Assembly (NCBI GenBank): GCA_036924855.1 | Contig: JBAGRP010000001.1 | Location: 7,304,001-7,368,000 of the forward strand | Direction of reading: 5' to 3' | Length of the DNA stretch: 64,000 nt | Origin: Nitrobacteraceae bacterium AZCC 2146 | Lineage (GTDB): Bacteria; Pseudomonadota; Alphaproteobacteria; Rhizobiales; Xanthobacteraceae | Notes under the pieces: model-generated | Seen by the model: only the letters and a program-made list of their open reading frames with translations | Databases searched by the model: none | Told to the model about the DNA's origin: nothing | Program-made: the position numbers and the translations under genes | Shown here: positions 17,006 through 25,333 of the stretch, piece by piece | Layout of the letters: every line of letters begins with the position of its first letter | How positions within the stretch are numbered: the stretch's first letter is position 1

Positions 17006-17040
17006 GTAGCCCGGACGGAGCGAAGCGCAATCCGGGCTAC
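17006..17040. repeat. Dispersed repeat, family B (copy 2)
   Basis: GTAGCCCGGACGGAGCGAAG leads to CGCAATCCGGGCTAC, ends inverted relative to each other. It lies between the convergent VOC and TauE genes and could act as a bidirectional terminator-like hairpin. Confidence 0.75.
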
Positions 17041-17049
17041 GGATTCGGA

Positions 17050-17814
17050 CTACTTCCGCAGCAGCTCCGACACCCCCTGCCACAGCAGCGCCAGCGAGAT
17101 CAGCAGCAGCAGCGCGTAGGCGATCTTGTAGAACAGTCCGGTCGGCGTGTGCTTCACCAGCCAGATGCCGCCAAAATTTGCGGCGATCGCCACCGGCAGC
17201 AGCGCCACCGAGGTCGCGAGATTGGCCGGCGTGAATTGCCCAAGCATGAAGTAGGGTACGACCTTCAGCGCATTGACTACGGCGAAGAAGATCGTGGTGG
17301 TGCCAACCAGCACCAGCTTCGGCAGCCGCTGCGGCAGCACATAGACCTGGTAGGGCGGGCCGCCGGCCTGGGTCATGAAGGAGGTGAAGCCGGCGAGGCC
17401 GCCCCAGAACACGCCGGCGGCGGGGCCCATCCGTGTCGGCTCGATGGAGGCGCGCTTCAGCCAGACATTGGCGACAAAGGCGACGCCGATCAGGCCGATG
17501 GTGAGGCGCACGGCATTGTCGGAAATATGCGAGGCCAGCAGCCACGCCAGCGCCATGCCGGTCACGGCGCCGGGCAGCAGGATCTTCAGGTTCGAGGCAT
17601 CCCAGTCGCGGCGATAGACATAGATCGAGATCACATCCTGGGTGATCAGCAGCGGCAGGATCAGTGCCGCGGCTTCAAGCGGCGGCAGATACAGCGCCAG
17701 CAGCGGCGTCGAGGCAATGCCGATACCGGCAAAGCCGCCCTTGGAGAGGCCGAGAAAGATCACCGCGGGAACGGCGACGGCATAGAAGAACGGGTCGGTG
17801 ATGATGGCTGGCAC
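17050..17814 (-). CDS. TauE/SafE-family permease (sulfite/organic anion exporter family)
   Basis: About 254 residues with seven to eight hydrophobic segments and the family pattern FLGLSKGGFAGIGIASTPLLAL near the N-terminus, repeated in the second half (GVFWGGLAGFTSFMTQAGG). TauE/SafE proteins are inner-membrane permeases linked to sulfite, sulfonate or other organic anion export. The substrate is not certain here. The GTG at 17814 (VPAIITDPFFY) is taken as the start because the 23 codons before it have weaker third-position GC than the gene. ATG 17883 is the alternative. It is divergent from the TetR gene that follows. Confidence 0.83.
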   Translation of the reverse strand: MPAIITDPFFYAVAVPAVIFLGLSKGGFAGIGIASTPLLALYLPPLEAAALILPLLITQDVISIYVYRRDWDASNLKILLPGAVTGMALAWLLASHISDNAVRLTIGLIGVAFVANVWLKRASIEPTRMGPAAGVFWGGLAGFTSFMTQAGGPPYQVYVLPQRLPKLVLVGTTTIFFAVVNALKVVPYFMLGQFTPANLATSVALLPVAIAANFGGIWLVKHTPTGLFYKIAYALLLLISLALLWQGVSELLRK

Positions 17815-17986
17815 GGGCGGGTCCGGTTGGGGAGGCGCAGTGATAGCCAGACCGGCGGCAAAAGGCGACGCCTGTTTGCGCATTGCCGCCAGAACATCCT
17901 TCGTTCTCAAGGACGCCGTCGCATGCTACATCCGATGCATATTCGCTGCTGTGTCATGCATTCTCGTGCGCGTCAGGACCTTCGAT

Positions 17987-18709
17987 TTGACCAAAGCAAA
18001 GAAATCGCTGCCCAAAAAAGCATTGAAGTGGCAGCGCGATCCCGAGGGGATGCGGATCCGCATTCTCGAGGCCGCGAAAAAGGAATTTGCCGCGCATGGC
18101 CTCGCCGGCGCGCGGGTCGATCGGATCGCGGCGAAGGCCGGCGCCAATAAGCGCATGCTGTATTACCATGTCGGCAAGAAGGACGATCTCTATCTGGCGG
18201 TGCTGGAAGGCGCCTATGAGCAGATCCGCGTCGAGGAGCGCGGCCTCGATCTCGAACATCTCGATCCGCCGGATGCGATCGAGACGCTGATCGGCTTCAC
18301 CTGGAACTATTTCATCCGCAACCCGGAATTCCTGGCGCTGCTCAACACCGAAAATCTCGAGCGTGCCAAGCATTTGAAGCGCTCGGACAAGGTGAAATCG
18401 ATGCATTCGCCGTTCGTCGAGATGATCCGCACCGTGGTGAAGCGCGGCGTCGAGAGCGGCGACTTCAAGGTCGCGATGGACCCGGTGCAGCTCTACATTT
18501 CGATCGCCGCGCTGAGCTTCTTCTATCTCTCCAACAGCGCCACGCTGAGCGTGATCTTCGGCCGCGATCTGCTCGCCAAGCAGGCCAGGGATGAGCGCCT
18601 CGCCCACATGGTGGCGCTGGTGCTGGCGGCGCTGACCGGCAAGTCGGTGGCCGAGTTTCTGGCGCCGAAGGGGCCCGCGGCCCGCGCACCGGCCCGACAA
18701 CCCGCCTGA
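17987..18709 (+). CDS. TetR/AcrR-family transcriptional regulator
   Basis: About 240 residues. The N-terminal helix-turn-helix runs ILEAAKKEFAAHGLAGARV then DRIAAKAGANKRMLYYHVGKKDDLY, with the diagnostic K-R-M-L-Y-Y-H-V recognition helix end. The C-terminal ligand-binding domain (YFIRNPEFLALLNTEN) resembles regulators with the TetR_C_6/RutR-like fold. The start is uncertain: TTG 17987 has AGGA 9 bases upstream, and GTG 17966 is possible; there is no ATG in a sensible place. It is followed by a 113-base gap with a promoter and two palindromes and then by the ABC transporter operon, which it most likely controls. Confidence 0.85.
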   Translation: MTKAKKSLPKKALKWQRDPEGMRIRILEAAKKEFAAHGLAGARVDRIAAKAGANKRMLYYHVGKKDDLYLAVLEGAYEQIRVEERGLDLEHLDPPDAIETLIGFTWNYFIRNPEFLALLNTENLERAKHLKRSDKVKSMHSPFVEMIRTVVKRGVESGDFKVAMDPVQLYISIAALSFFYLSNSATLSVIFGRDLLAKQARDERLAHMVALVLAALTGKSVAEFLAPKGPAARAPARQPA

Positions 18710-18734
18710 TATTGCTGCGGATTTAGACCGAGTT

Positions 18735-18794
18735 AATCGGCCGATTGACAATCGCATGGCCGCGGGTAGTATTTATCCAACAAGTTAATTGTTG
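18735..18794 (+). promoter_or_regulatory. Promoter with two candidate operators for the ABC/DUF993 operon
   Basis: TTGACA at 18745-18750 and TAGTAT at 18767-18772, 16 bases apart, give a good sigma-70 promoter. A perfect 12-base palindrome AATCGGCCGATT (18735-18746) overlaps the -35. An inverted repeat, CAACAA-GTTAA-TTGTTG (18778-18794), covers the expected start of transcription. Either is well placed for a repressor such as the upstream TetR protein. Operator function is an inference. Confidence 0.6.
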
Positions 18795-18822
18795 CCGCAG
18801 AGACGGAATCAGGGAGAGACGT

Positions 18823-19632
18823 GTGAGTGAGACCAGGGGCCCCGGAGCCGCGGCAAAACTGCTGAACGCCGCATGGCTGCGCCCGTTTCTGTTTCTGATT
18901 TTCATCGTGGTGGCGTGGGACCTGGCGATCCGGATCTTCCGGATTCCCGCCTATCAAATCCCCGCGCCCGGCGATGTTGTCAAAGTGCTGTGGACCGACT
19001 GGCCCGAATTGATGAGCCAGGCGTGGCCGACCACCTATGCCACCGTGGTGGGCTTCCTACTGTCGGCGCTGTTCGGCATTCCCGTGGCGATGCTGATCGC
19101 GGGATCGAAGACGGTTGAGAGCTACGTCTATCCGTTGCTGGTGTTCTCGCAGTCGATCCCGAAGATCGCCATCGCGCCGTTGTTCGTGGTGTGGTTCGGC
19201 TTCGGTATCTTTCCGAAGATCATTTCGGCGTTCCTGCTGGGTTTCTTTCCCGTCGTGGTGTCCGCGGTGCAGGGGTTTAAATCGGTCGATCCCGATATGG
19301 TCGATCTCGCCCGCGCCATGAAGGGGAGCCGCTTCAGCGTGTTCTGCGCGGTGAACCTGCCGCATGCGATGCCGGCGATTTTTTCAGGCCTCAAGGTTTC
19401 GGTAACGCTCGCCGTCGTCGGCGCGGTGGTCGGCGAATTCGTCGGCTCCAATTCCGGCATCGGCTATGTCCTGCAGCGCTCCATCGGCACGTTTGATCTG
19501 CCGACGATGTTCGCCGCATTGGTCATTCTGGCGCTGCTCGGCGTGGTGCTGTTCTGGATCGTCGATCGCATCGAGCACTTCGTCATTCCCTGGCATGTCA
19601 GTCAGCGCGAAGACCTGATCATCGCTGCGTAA
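18823..19632 (+). CDS. ABC transporter permease (SsuC/TauC/ThiX-like)
   Basis: 269 residues with six hydrophobic segments. It carries the binding-protein-dependent permease loop near the C-terminus (LPHAMPAIFSGLKVSVTLAV, then GEFVGSNSGIGYVL) that couples to the ATPase. The N-terminus (WLRPFLFLIFIVVAWDLAIR) is typical of the nitrate/sulfonate/taurine/pyrimidine-precursor importer family. GTG 18823 is the start, because AGGGAGAG ends 5 bases upstream and upstream in-frame codons would overlap the promoter. First gene of a seven-gene operon. Confidence 0.9.
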   Translation: MSETRGPGAAAKLLNAAWLRPFLFLIFIVVAWDLAIRIFRIPAYQIPAPGDVVKVLWTDWPELMSQAWPTTYATVVGFLLSALFGIPVAMLIAGSKTVESYVYPLLVFSQSIPKIAIAPLFVVWFGFGIFPKIISAFLLGFFPVVVSAVQGFKSVDPDMVDLARAMKGSRFSVFCAVNLPHAMPAIFSGLKVSVTLAVVGAVVGEFVGSNSGIGYVLQRSIGTFDLPTMFAALVILALLGVVLFWIVDRIEHFVIPWHVSQREDLIIAA

Positions 19633-19650
19633 ACGACGAGAATTCAACAA

Positions 19651-19670
19651 GCGGCCCGCTCAAGGGCCGC
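19651..19670 (+). repeat. Intercistronic hairpin between permease and binding-protein genes
   Basis: A 7-base stem GCGGCCC / GGGCCGC with a 6-base loop lies in the 63-base gap ahead of the substrate-binding protein gene, with no T-run after it. Such hairpins often stabilise the upstream message or adjust the ratio of binding protein to permease. That role is an inference. Confidence 0.6.
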
Positions 19671-19695
19671 AAAACAACACCAACGGGAGGCTAAC

Positions 19696-20688
19696 ATGCT
19701 GAGATGGGTTACCGCTTTTTCGACCGCTCTGATCTGGACCGCGCTTTCGGCTGTGACGCCGGCGGCCGCTGCCGACAAGGTGGTGCTGATGCTGAACTGG
19801 TACGTCTATGGCGAGCACGCGCCGTTCTATTACGGCAAGGCCAAGGGCATCTATGCTGCCGAAGGCATCGATCTTGAAATCCAGGAAGGCCGCGGCTCCG
19901 CTGCGACTGTGCAGGCCGTCGCCGCCAAGACCGCCGACTTCGGCTATGTCGACGTCCCCACGATGATGCGCGCTGCCGTGAAGGGCGCTCCGGTGGTTGC
20001 CACCGGCGTGCTGCTGCAGACCTCGGCGATGTCGGTGATGGGTTTCATCGACAAGAACATCCGCAAGCCCGATGATATCAAGGGCAAGACCGTGGCGATC
20101 ACGCCGGCGGATTCCATGACCCAGATCTGGCCGCTGTTCCTGAAGAAGGCCGGCCTGAAAGAGTCCGATTTCAAGACCGTCGCCGGCGACGGCCAGACCA
20201 AGCTCAATGCCGTGATCAACGGTCAGGCCGATCTGCTGCTCGGCTATGTCATGGACCAGTCCATGAAGATCAAGGACGCCACCGGCAAGGACGTCTATCC
20301 GATCAAGTTCGCCGACTACGGCATCCACCTCATCTCTTCCGGCATCATCGCCAACACCGACTACGTCAAGGCCAACGCCGATCTGGTGAAGCGCTTCATG
20401 TCGGCCTCGACCAAGGCTGTCGAGGCTGCGGAGAAGGACCCGAAGGGCGCGGCGCAGTCGATCCTCGATGCCAACCCCAAGGGCGGCAAGATCGAGACGC
20501 TGACCCAGGGCTTTGAGCTGACGATCCCGCTGTACCGCACCCCGGAGACCAAGGCCAAGCGCCCGTTCCAGGTCACCGACCAGAACATGATCGATTCGGT
20601 CGATCTGATGGTCGAGTACGGCGGCCTCGATGCCAAGGCCAAGGAAAATCCGAAGTCGTTCTACAGCAACGACTATCTGCCGAAGTAA
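19696..20688 (+). CDS. ABC transporter periplasmic substrate-binding protein (NMT1/THI5-like)
   Basis: 330 residues with a signal peptide (cleavage after about residue 26, TPAAAA). The mature protein opens KVVLMLNWYVYGEHAPFYYG, the signature of the NMT1/SsuA/THI5 group, in which a tryptophan and a nearby aromatic or acidic residue line the ligand pocket. Family ligands include pyrimidine precursors, riboflavin, nitrate, sulfonates and aromatic acids. The catabolic genes downstream suggest a carbon compound. A GGGAGG ribosome site lies 5 bases before the ATG. It should be the most abundant product of the operon. Confidence 0.9.
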   Translation: MLRWVTAFSTALIWTALSAVTPAAAADKVVLMLNWYVYGEHAPFYYGKAKGIYAAEGIDLEIQEGRGSAATVQAVAAKTADFGYVDVPTMMRAAVKGAPVVATGVLLQTSAMSVMGFIDKNIRKPDDIKGKTVAITPADSMTQIWPLFLKKAGLKESDFKTVAGDGQTKLNAVINGQADLLLGYVMDQSMKIKDATGKDVYPIKFADYGIHLISSGIIANTDYVKANADLVKRFMSASTKAVEAAEKDPKGAAQSILDANPKGGKIETLTQGFELTIPLYRTPETKAKRPFQVTDQNMIDSVDLMVEYGGLDAKAKENPKSFYSNDYLPK

Positions 20689-20706
20689 GTAACAGGACTG
20701 TTCGGA

Positions 20707-21555
20707 ATGACCGCAGCGATGAAGACCACGAGCGTAAGCCAACCAAGCGCGCATCTTCGCGTCGTGTCCGAGCAGTCCGCGTCTGCCACGTCGGGGATCG
20801 CGATCTCCGGCGTGTCGAAAACCTACCGGACGCGCGACGGCGATGTGCCGTCGCTGCGGCCGCTGGATTTCCACATCAATGACGGCGAGTTCTTCGTCAT
20901 CGTCGGCCCCTCCGGCTGCGGCAAGTCCACATTGCTGAAGATGATCTCGGGCCTCCTAGCACCAACGACCGGCGAGGTGCTGGTCGAAGGCAACAAGGTC
21001 ACCGAACCGCATGGCGACGTCGGCATCGTATTCCAGAACTCGCTGCTGCTGCCTTGGCGAAATATTCTGGCCAATGTGATGCTGCCGATCGACATGAAAA
21101 AATTGCCGCGCGAGAAATTCCTGGCGCGCGCGAAATCGCTGCTGAAGATGGTCGGCCTCGAAGGTTTCGAAAAGAAGCTGCCATGGCAACTGTCCGGCGG
21201 CATGCAGCAACGCGCCTCGATCTGCCGCGCGCTGGTGCACGATCCCAAGATCATGCTGATGGACGAGCCGTTCGGCGCGCTCGACGCCATGACTCGCGAG
21301 AAGATGAATGTCGAGCTGTCCCGCATCCAGCGCGAGACAGGCAAGACCGTGCTGCTGATCACCCATTCGATTCCGGAAGCGGTGTTTTTGGCCGACCGCG
21401 TGCTGGTGATGACCGAGCGCCCCGGCGCGATCGCGGCGATCTACGACGTGCCGCTCGGCCGCGAGCGTTCGCTCGACGTGATGGCGAACCCGGTGTTCAC
21501 CGAACTGGTGTCGCGAATCCGCAAGCATTTCTTCACCCAAAGCGCCCTGGACTGA
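20707..21555 (+). CDS. ABC transporter ATP-binding protein (SsuB/TauB-like)
   Basis: 282 residues with all ABC motifs: Walker A GPSGCGKST (about residue 68), Q-loop in VFQNSLLLPW, signature LSGGMQQRASICRAL (about residue 162), Walker B IMLMDEPFGALD (about residue 183) and the H-loop in LLITHSIPEA. About 35 extra residues precede the core domain. It powers the importer formed with the permease and binding protein encoded just upstream, 18 bases after the latter. The enolase-like gene follows 11 bases later. Confidence 0.93.
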   Translation: MTAAMKTTSVSQPSAHLRVVSEQSASATSGIAISGVSKTYRTRDGDVPSLRPLDFHINDGEFFVIVGPSGCGKSTLLKMISGLLAPTTGEVLVEGNKVTEPHGDVGIVFQNSLLLPWRNILANVMLPIDMKKLPREKFLARAKSLLKMVGLEGFEKKLPWQLSGGMQQRASICRALVHDPKIMLMDEPFGALDAMTREKMNVELSRIQRETGKTVLLITHSIPEAVFLADRVLVMTERPGAIAAIYDVPLGRERSLDVMANPVFTELVSRIRKHFFTQSALD

Positions 21556-21566
21556 GGCACGTCATC

Positions 21567-22979
21567 ATGGCCCCCGGCACTTCGGCCCCACGCATCGCCG
21601 TGCGAGAGATCGCGCTGTATGAACGCCACGTGGCGTTCATGCGGCCGTTCCGCTTTGGCGCCGTGACGGTCAACGCCGCGCCGCAGGCCTTTGTGCGCGC
21701 CACCATCGAGGTCGAAGGCAAGGGCCCATCGGTCGGCGCCAGCGCCGAGCTGATGGTGCCGAAATGGTTCGACAAGCGGCCGCATCTGGGGATCGCCGAT
21801 ACGGTCGATGAATTGCGCCGTTCGCTTTCGATCGCGCGCGATCTCTATCTGGCGCAGTCCGGATTCCACACGGCATTCGGCTTTCATGCCGCTTGCATCG
21901 CCGATCAGGTCGCGGTTTGCGCGAAAGCCGATATCCCTCCGCTCGCCGCGGCGTTCGGTCCTGCGGAAATCGACAAGGCCATTCTCGATGCGCTGCTGCG
22001 CGCACTCGGCATGAATTTCTTCGATGGCATGGCGGCCAATGTCGCGGGACTCGATGCGCGGCTGGCGCCGGATATCGGCCATCACGACGTCTCCACATTT
22101 CTCGCCGGCCGCAAGCGCCTTGAACGCGTCGCGCTTCGACACACCGTTGGCCTCGACGACCTCATCGAAGGCGAGGGCGGCGTCGCCGATTCCAGAGAGA
22201 ATAGCGGCAGCCGCTATTTCAAGCTGAAGATGAATGGCGATCCCGAGGCGGATGCAGCCCGATTGACAAAAATAGGCAACGCGCTGGCGGCGCTACCTTA
22301 CGACTACAAGGTGACGCTCGACGCCAACGAGCAGTATGCCGACGTCAATGCGCTCGGTGCACTGGTCGATCGTCTCGACAACGACGGCGCGCTGAAGCCG
22401 ATCGCCGCAAAACTGCTTTACATCGAGCAGCCGATGCCGCGCGACACCACGCGGCAGTCGCCACTCGGCCAATTGTCGCCGCGCAACTTCATCATCGACG
22501 AGGCCGACGATTCCTGGGACGCGTTCCCGGCGGCGAAGGCGCTGGGCTATCGCGGTATCTCCTCGAAATCCTGCAAGGGATTTTACAAGTCGATCGTCAA
22601 CGCCACCCGCGCGGCGAAATGGAGTGCGGGCGGCGACAGCTACTTCATCACCGGCGAGGATCTGACCTGCCAGGCCGGTCTCGCCGTGCAGCAGGATCTC
22701 GCGCTCGGGGCGCTGATCGGCGTCACCCATGCCGAACGCAATGGCCATCATTACGTCGATGGCTTTGGCGCTGCGCCGTCAAGCGAAGCCGAGGCATTCC
22801 TCAAGGCGCACCCTGACCTGTACGGCCGCGATGGTGACGTCATCCGGCTCAAGATTCACGACGGCGATCTCCTGACGGGATCGCTGACCTCTGCCGGATT
22901 CGCATCCGGCGCTCATCCGGACTGGACGGCGCTTTCGCCGCTCCAGCGCCCCAAAACAAAAATTCTGCAGGAGCACTGA
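21567..22979 (+). CDS. Enolase-superfamily (mandelate racemase/muconate lactonizing-like) enzyme
   Basis: 470 residues, about 80-100 longer than common members. The superfamily active site can be read in order: KxK at K219/K221 (FKLKMNG), metal ligands D252 (LDANEQY), E287 (YIEQPMP) and D311 (IIDEADDS), and the opposite base K334 (ISSKSCKG). This is the muconate-lactonizing-enzyme subgroup pattern: abstraction of a proton next to a carboxylate, leading to dehydration, racemisation or cycloisomerisation. ATG 21567 is the only sensible start; the open frame continues upstream but overlaps the ATPase gene. The substrate is unknown. The residue assignment is mine, read by eye. Confidence 0.85.
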   Translation: MAPGTSAPRIAVREIALYERHVAFMRPFRFGAVTVNAAPQAFVRATIEVEGKGPSVGASAELMVPKWFDKRPHLGIADTVDELRRSLSIARDLYLAQSGFHTAFGFHAACIADQVAVCAKADIPPLAAAFGPAEIDKAILDALLRALGMNFFDGMAANVAGLDARLAPDIGHHDVSTFLAGRKRLERVALRHTVGLDDLIEGEGGVADSRENSGSRYFKLKMNGDPEADAARLTKIGNALAALPYDYKVTLDANEQYADVNALGALVDRLDNDGALKPIAAKLLYIEQPMPRDTTRQSPLGQLSPRNFIIDEADDSWDAFPAAKALGYRGISSKSCKGFYKSIVNATRAAKWSAGGDSYFITGEDLTCQAGLAVQQDLALGALIGVTHAERNGHHYVDGFGAAPSSEAEAFLKAHPDLYGRDGDVIRLKIHDGDLLTGSLTSAGFASGAHPDWTALSPLQRPKTKILQEH

Positions 22980-22981
22980 CT

Positions 22982-24133
22982 ATGGCTGTCCACCGCCTCG
23001 GCATTATCATGAACGGCGTCACCGGTCGCATGGGCCTCAACCAGCATCTGGTGCGTTCGATCGTCGCGATCCGCGAGCAGGGCGGCGTTACGATGAAGAA
23101 CGGCGACCGTATGATGCCGGATCCGATCCTGGTCGGCCGCAACGCTGACAAGATCGAGGCGCTGGCAAAGAGGTACGGTATCACGCGCTGGACCACCGAT
23201 CTCGACAAGGCGCTGGCCGACAAGAACGACACCATCTTCTTCGACGCCGCGACGACGCAGGCGCGGCCCGGCCTGCTGTCCAGGGCGATCGCCGCCGGCA
23301 AGCATATCTATTGCGAGAAGCCGATCGCCACCAACCTGCAGGCGGCGCTCGACGTCATCAAGCTCGCCAACTCCAAGGGCCTCAAGCATGGCACCGTGCA
23401 GGACAAGCTATTCCTGCCGGGCCTGAAGAAGCTGGCGATGCTGCGCGATAGCGGCTTCTTCGGCCGCATGCTCTCGGTGCGCGGCGAGTTTGGCTACTGG
23501 GTGTTCGAGGGCGACTGGCAGGAAGCGCAGCGGCCGTCATGGAATTACCGCGCCGAGGACGGCGGCGGCATGATCCTCGACATGGTCTGCCACTGGCGCT
23601 ACGTGCTCGACAACCTGTTCGGCGAGGTCGAAAGCCTGACCTGCCTCGGCACCACGGACATTCCGGCGCGCTGGGACGAGCAGGGCAAGAAGTACACCGC
23701 GACCGCCGACGATTCCGCCTATGCCACGTTCAAGCTGAAGGGCGGCGTCATCGCGCATATGAACATGTCGTGGGTGACGAGAGTCTATCGCGACGATCTC
23801 GTCACCTTCCAGGTCGATGGCACCCATGGCTCGGCGGTAGCTGGCCTCACCGAATGCATGATCCAGGCCCGTCAGGCGACGCCGCGGCCGGTGTGGAATC
23901 CCGACGAGAAGCGCACCCATGACTTCTATGCCGACTGGCAAAAGGTTCCTGACAACGCCGTCTATGACAACGGCTTCAAGGAGCAGTGGGAGATGTTCAT
24001 CCGTCACGTCTGCGAAGATGCGCCCTACAAGTACACGCTGCTGGAAGGCGCCAAGGGCGTGCAGCTGGTCGAATGCGCGCTGGAAAGCTGGAAAGAACGC
24101 CGCTGGGTCGATGTCCCCGCGCTCAAGGTGTGA
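22982..24133 (+). CDS. Gfo/Idh/MocA-family oxidoreductase
   Basis: 383 residues. The N-terminal nucleotide-binding region reads LGIIMNGVTGRMG, a slightly unusual glycine loop. The catalytic lysine motif EKP is in IYCEKPIATNL (about residue 118). The C-terminal domain contains GGGMILDMVCHWRYV, where the histidine of the family active site lies. It should oxidise a hydroxyl of a sugar, cyclitol or sugar acid with NAD(P). It starts 2 bases after the enolase-like gene and is followed 9 bases later by the DUF993 gene, so all are expressed together. Confidence 0.9.
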   Translation: MAVHRLGIIMNGVTGRMGLNQHLVRSIVAIREQGGVTMKNGDRMMPDPILVGRNADKIEALAKRYGITRWTTDLDKALADKNDTIFFDAATTQARPGLLSRAIAAGKHIYCEKPIATNLQAALDVIKLANSKGLKHGTVQDKLFLPGLKKLAMLRDSGFFGRMLSVRGEFGYWVFEGDWQEAQRPSWNYRAEDGGGMILDMVCHWRYVLDNLFGEVESLTCLGTTDIPARWDEQGKKYTATADDSAYATFKLKGGVIAHMNMSWVTRVYRDDLVTFQVDGTHGSAVAGLTECMIQARQATPRPVWNPDEKRTHDFYADWQKVPDNAVYDNGFKEQWEMFIRHVCEDAPYKYTLLEGAKGVQLVECALESWKERRWVDVPALKV

Positions 24134-24142
24134 GGAGCTGAC

Positions 24143-25333
24143 ATGAACAAGCCAGTCCAGCCGATCTCGTCGCTGTCGCTGAAATTGCCGAAGGCCGATC
24201 GCTCGATCGAAACCTATCGTCTGGCGGCGTCGCGAACATTCCCGTCGAAACTCGAGGGCACGCTGAACCGCGTCGCGTTCTCGGCCGCCCATGTGGTGGC
24301 CGATCCGCTCGCCGAATGCGATCCCTGGCTCAACGCCAGGATCGATTGGGATCGCACCATCGCGTTTCGCGAACACGTCTGGGATCTCGGTCTCGGCGTG
24401 GCGGAAGCGATGGACACCGCGCAGCGCGGCATGGGCATGGACTGGCCGACCTCGCTCGAACTAATCACCCGCTCCGTCGCGGCGGCCAAGCCGCGCGGCG
24501 GGCTGGTGTTCTCCGGCGCAGGCACCGATCACCTCGCGGTGGAGGACGCCAAGTCGCTCGACGACGTCATACGCGCCTATGAAGAGCAGTTCGCCGCCAT
24601 CGAGAAGGTCGGCGGCCGCATCATCCTGATGGCCTCGCGCGCACTCGCAAAACTCGGTAAGAGCGCCGACGACTATGCCAAGGTCTATGACCGCATCCTG
24701 TCGCAGTCGGCACAGCCGGTGATCATCCACTGGCTCGGCGACATGTTCGATCCGGCGCTGGCGAATTACTGGGGCACGCCGAATCTGGACACCGCGATGG
24801 ATATCGCAGTGGACGTCATCAACCGCAACGCCGCCAAGGTCGATGGCGTGAAGGTCTCGCTGCTCGACGCGCAGCGCGAGATCGACATGCGCCGCCGTCT
24901 GGTGCCGGAAGTGAAGATGTATACCGGCGACGATTTCAACTACGCCGAACTGATCGCCGGCGACGACAAGGGATTCTCCCACGCGCTGCTCGGCATCTTC
25001 GACGCCATCGCGCCGGCGGCGTCCTATGCGCTGTCGCGGCTCGCAGCGGGCGACGAGAAGGGCTTCCACGACGTGCTGGGGCCCACCGTGCCGCTGTCGC
25101 GCCATATCTTCAAGGCGCCGACGCGGTTCTACAAGACCGGCATCGTCTTCATGGCCTATCTCAACGGCCATCAGGATCATTTCACCATGATCGGCGGTCA
25201 GGAGAGCACGCGCTCGACGCTGCATCTGGCGGAACTGTTCCGGCTCGCCGACAAGGCCGGGTTACTGTCGAATCCGGAGAAGGCGACGCAGCGGATGAAG
25301 GCGATCCTGGCGACGCGCGGGATCGACGCCTGA
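24143..25333 (+). CDS. DUF993 protein, DHDPS-like TIM-barrel aldolase candidate
   Basis: 396 residues covered by the DUF993 family. The fold looks like the dihydrodipicolinate synthase / N-acetylneuraminate lyase group: the strand PVIIHWLGDMFDPAL stands where those enzymes have their tyrosine region, and VDGVKVSLLDAQ places K237 where they have the Schiff-base lysine (GxKxS). A class I aldolase or related lyase is therefore a reasonable hypothesis, not a known function. The family is mostly found beside Gfo/Idh oxidoreductases and xylose-isomerase-like TIM barrels, as here. Its stop TGA overlaps the next start codon by one base. Confidence 0.85.
   Translation: MNKPVQPISSLSLKLPKADRSIETYRLAASRTFPSKLEGTLNRVAFSAAHVVADPLAECDPWLNARIDWDRTIAFREHVWDLGLGVAEAMDTAQRGMGMDWPTSLELITRSVAAAKPRGGLVFSGAGTDHLAVEDAKSLDDVIRAYEEQFAAIEKVGGRIILMASRALAKLGKSADDYAKVYDRILSQSAQPVIIHWLGDMFDPALANYWGTPNLDTAMDIAVDVINRNAAKVDGVKVSLLDAQREIDMRRRLVPEVKMYTGDDFNYAELIAGDDKGFSHALLGIFDAIAPAASYALSRLAAGDEKGFHDVLGPTVPLSRHIFKAPTRFYKTGIVFMAYLNGHQDHFTMIGGQESTRSTLHLAELFRLADKAGLLSNPEKATQRMKAILATRGIDA

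Noticed and set aside
21054..21566. An upstream extension of the enolase-like protein inside the ABC ATPase gene
   Set aside because: The frame is open but overlaps the ATPase almost completely. Its residues are Arg/Ala-rich, and the family homology begins at ATG 21567.
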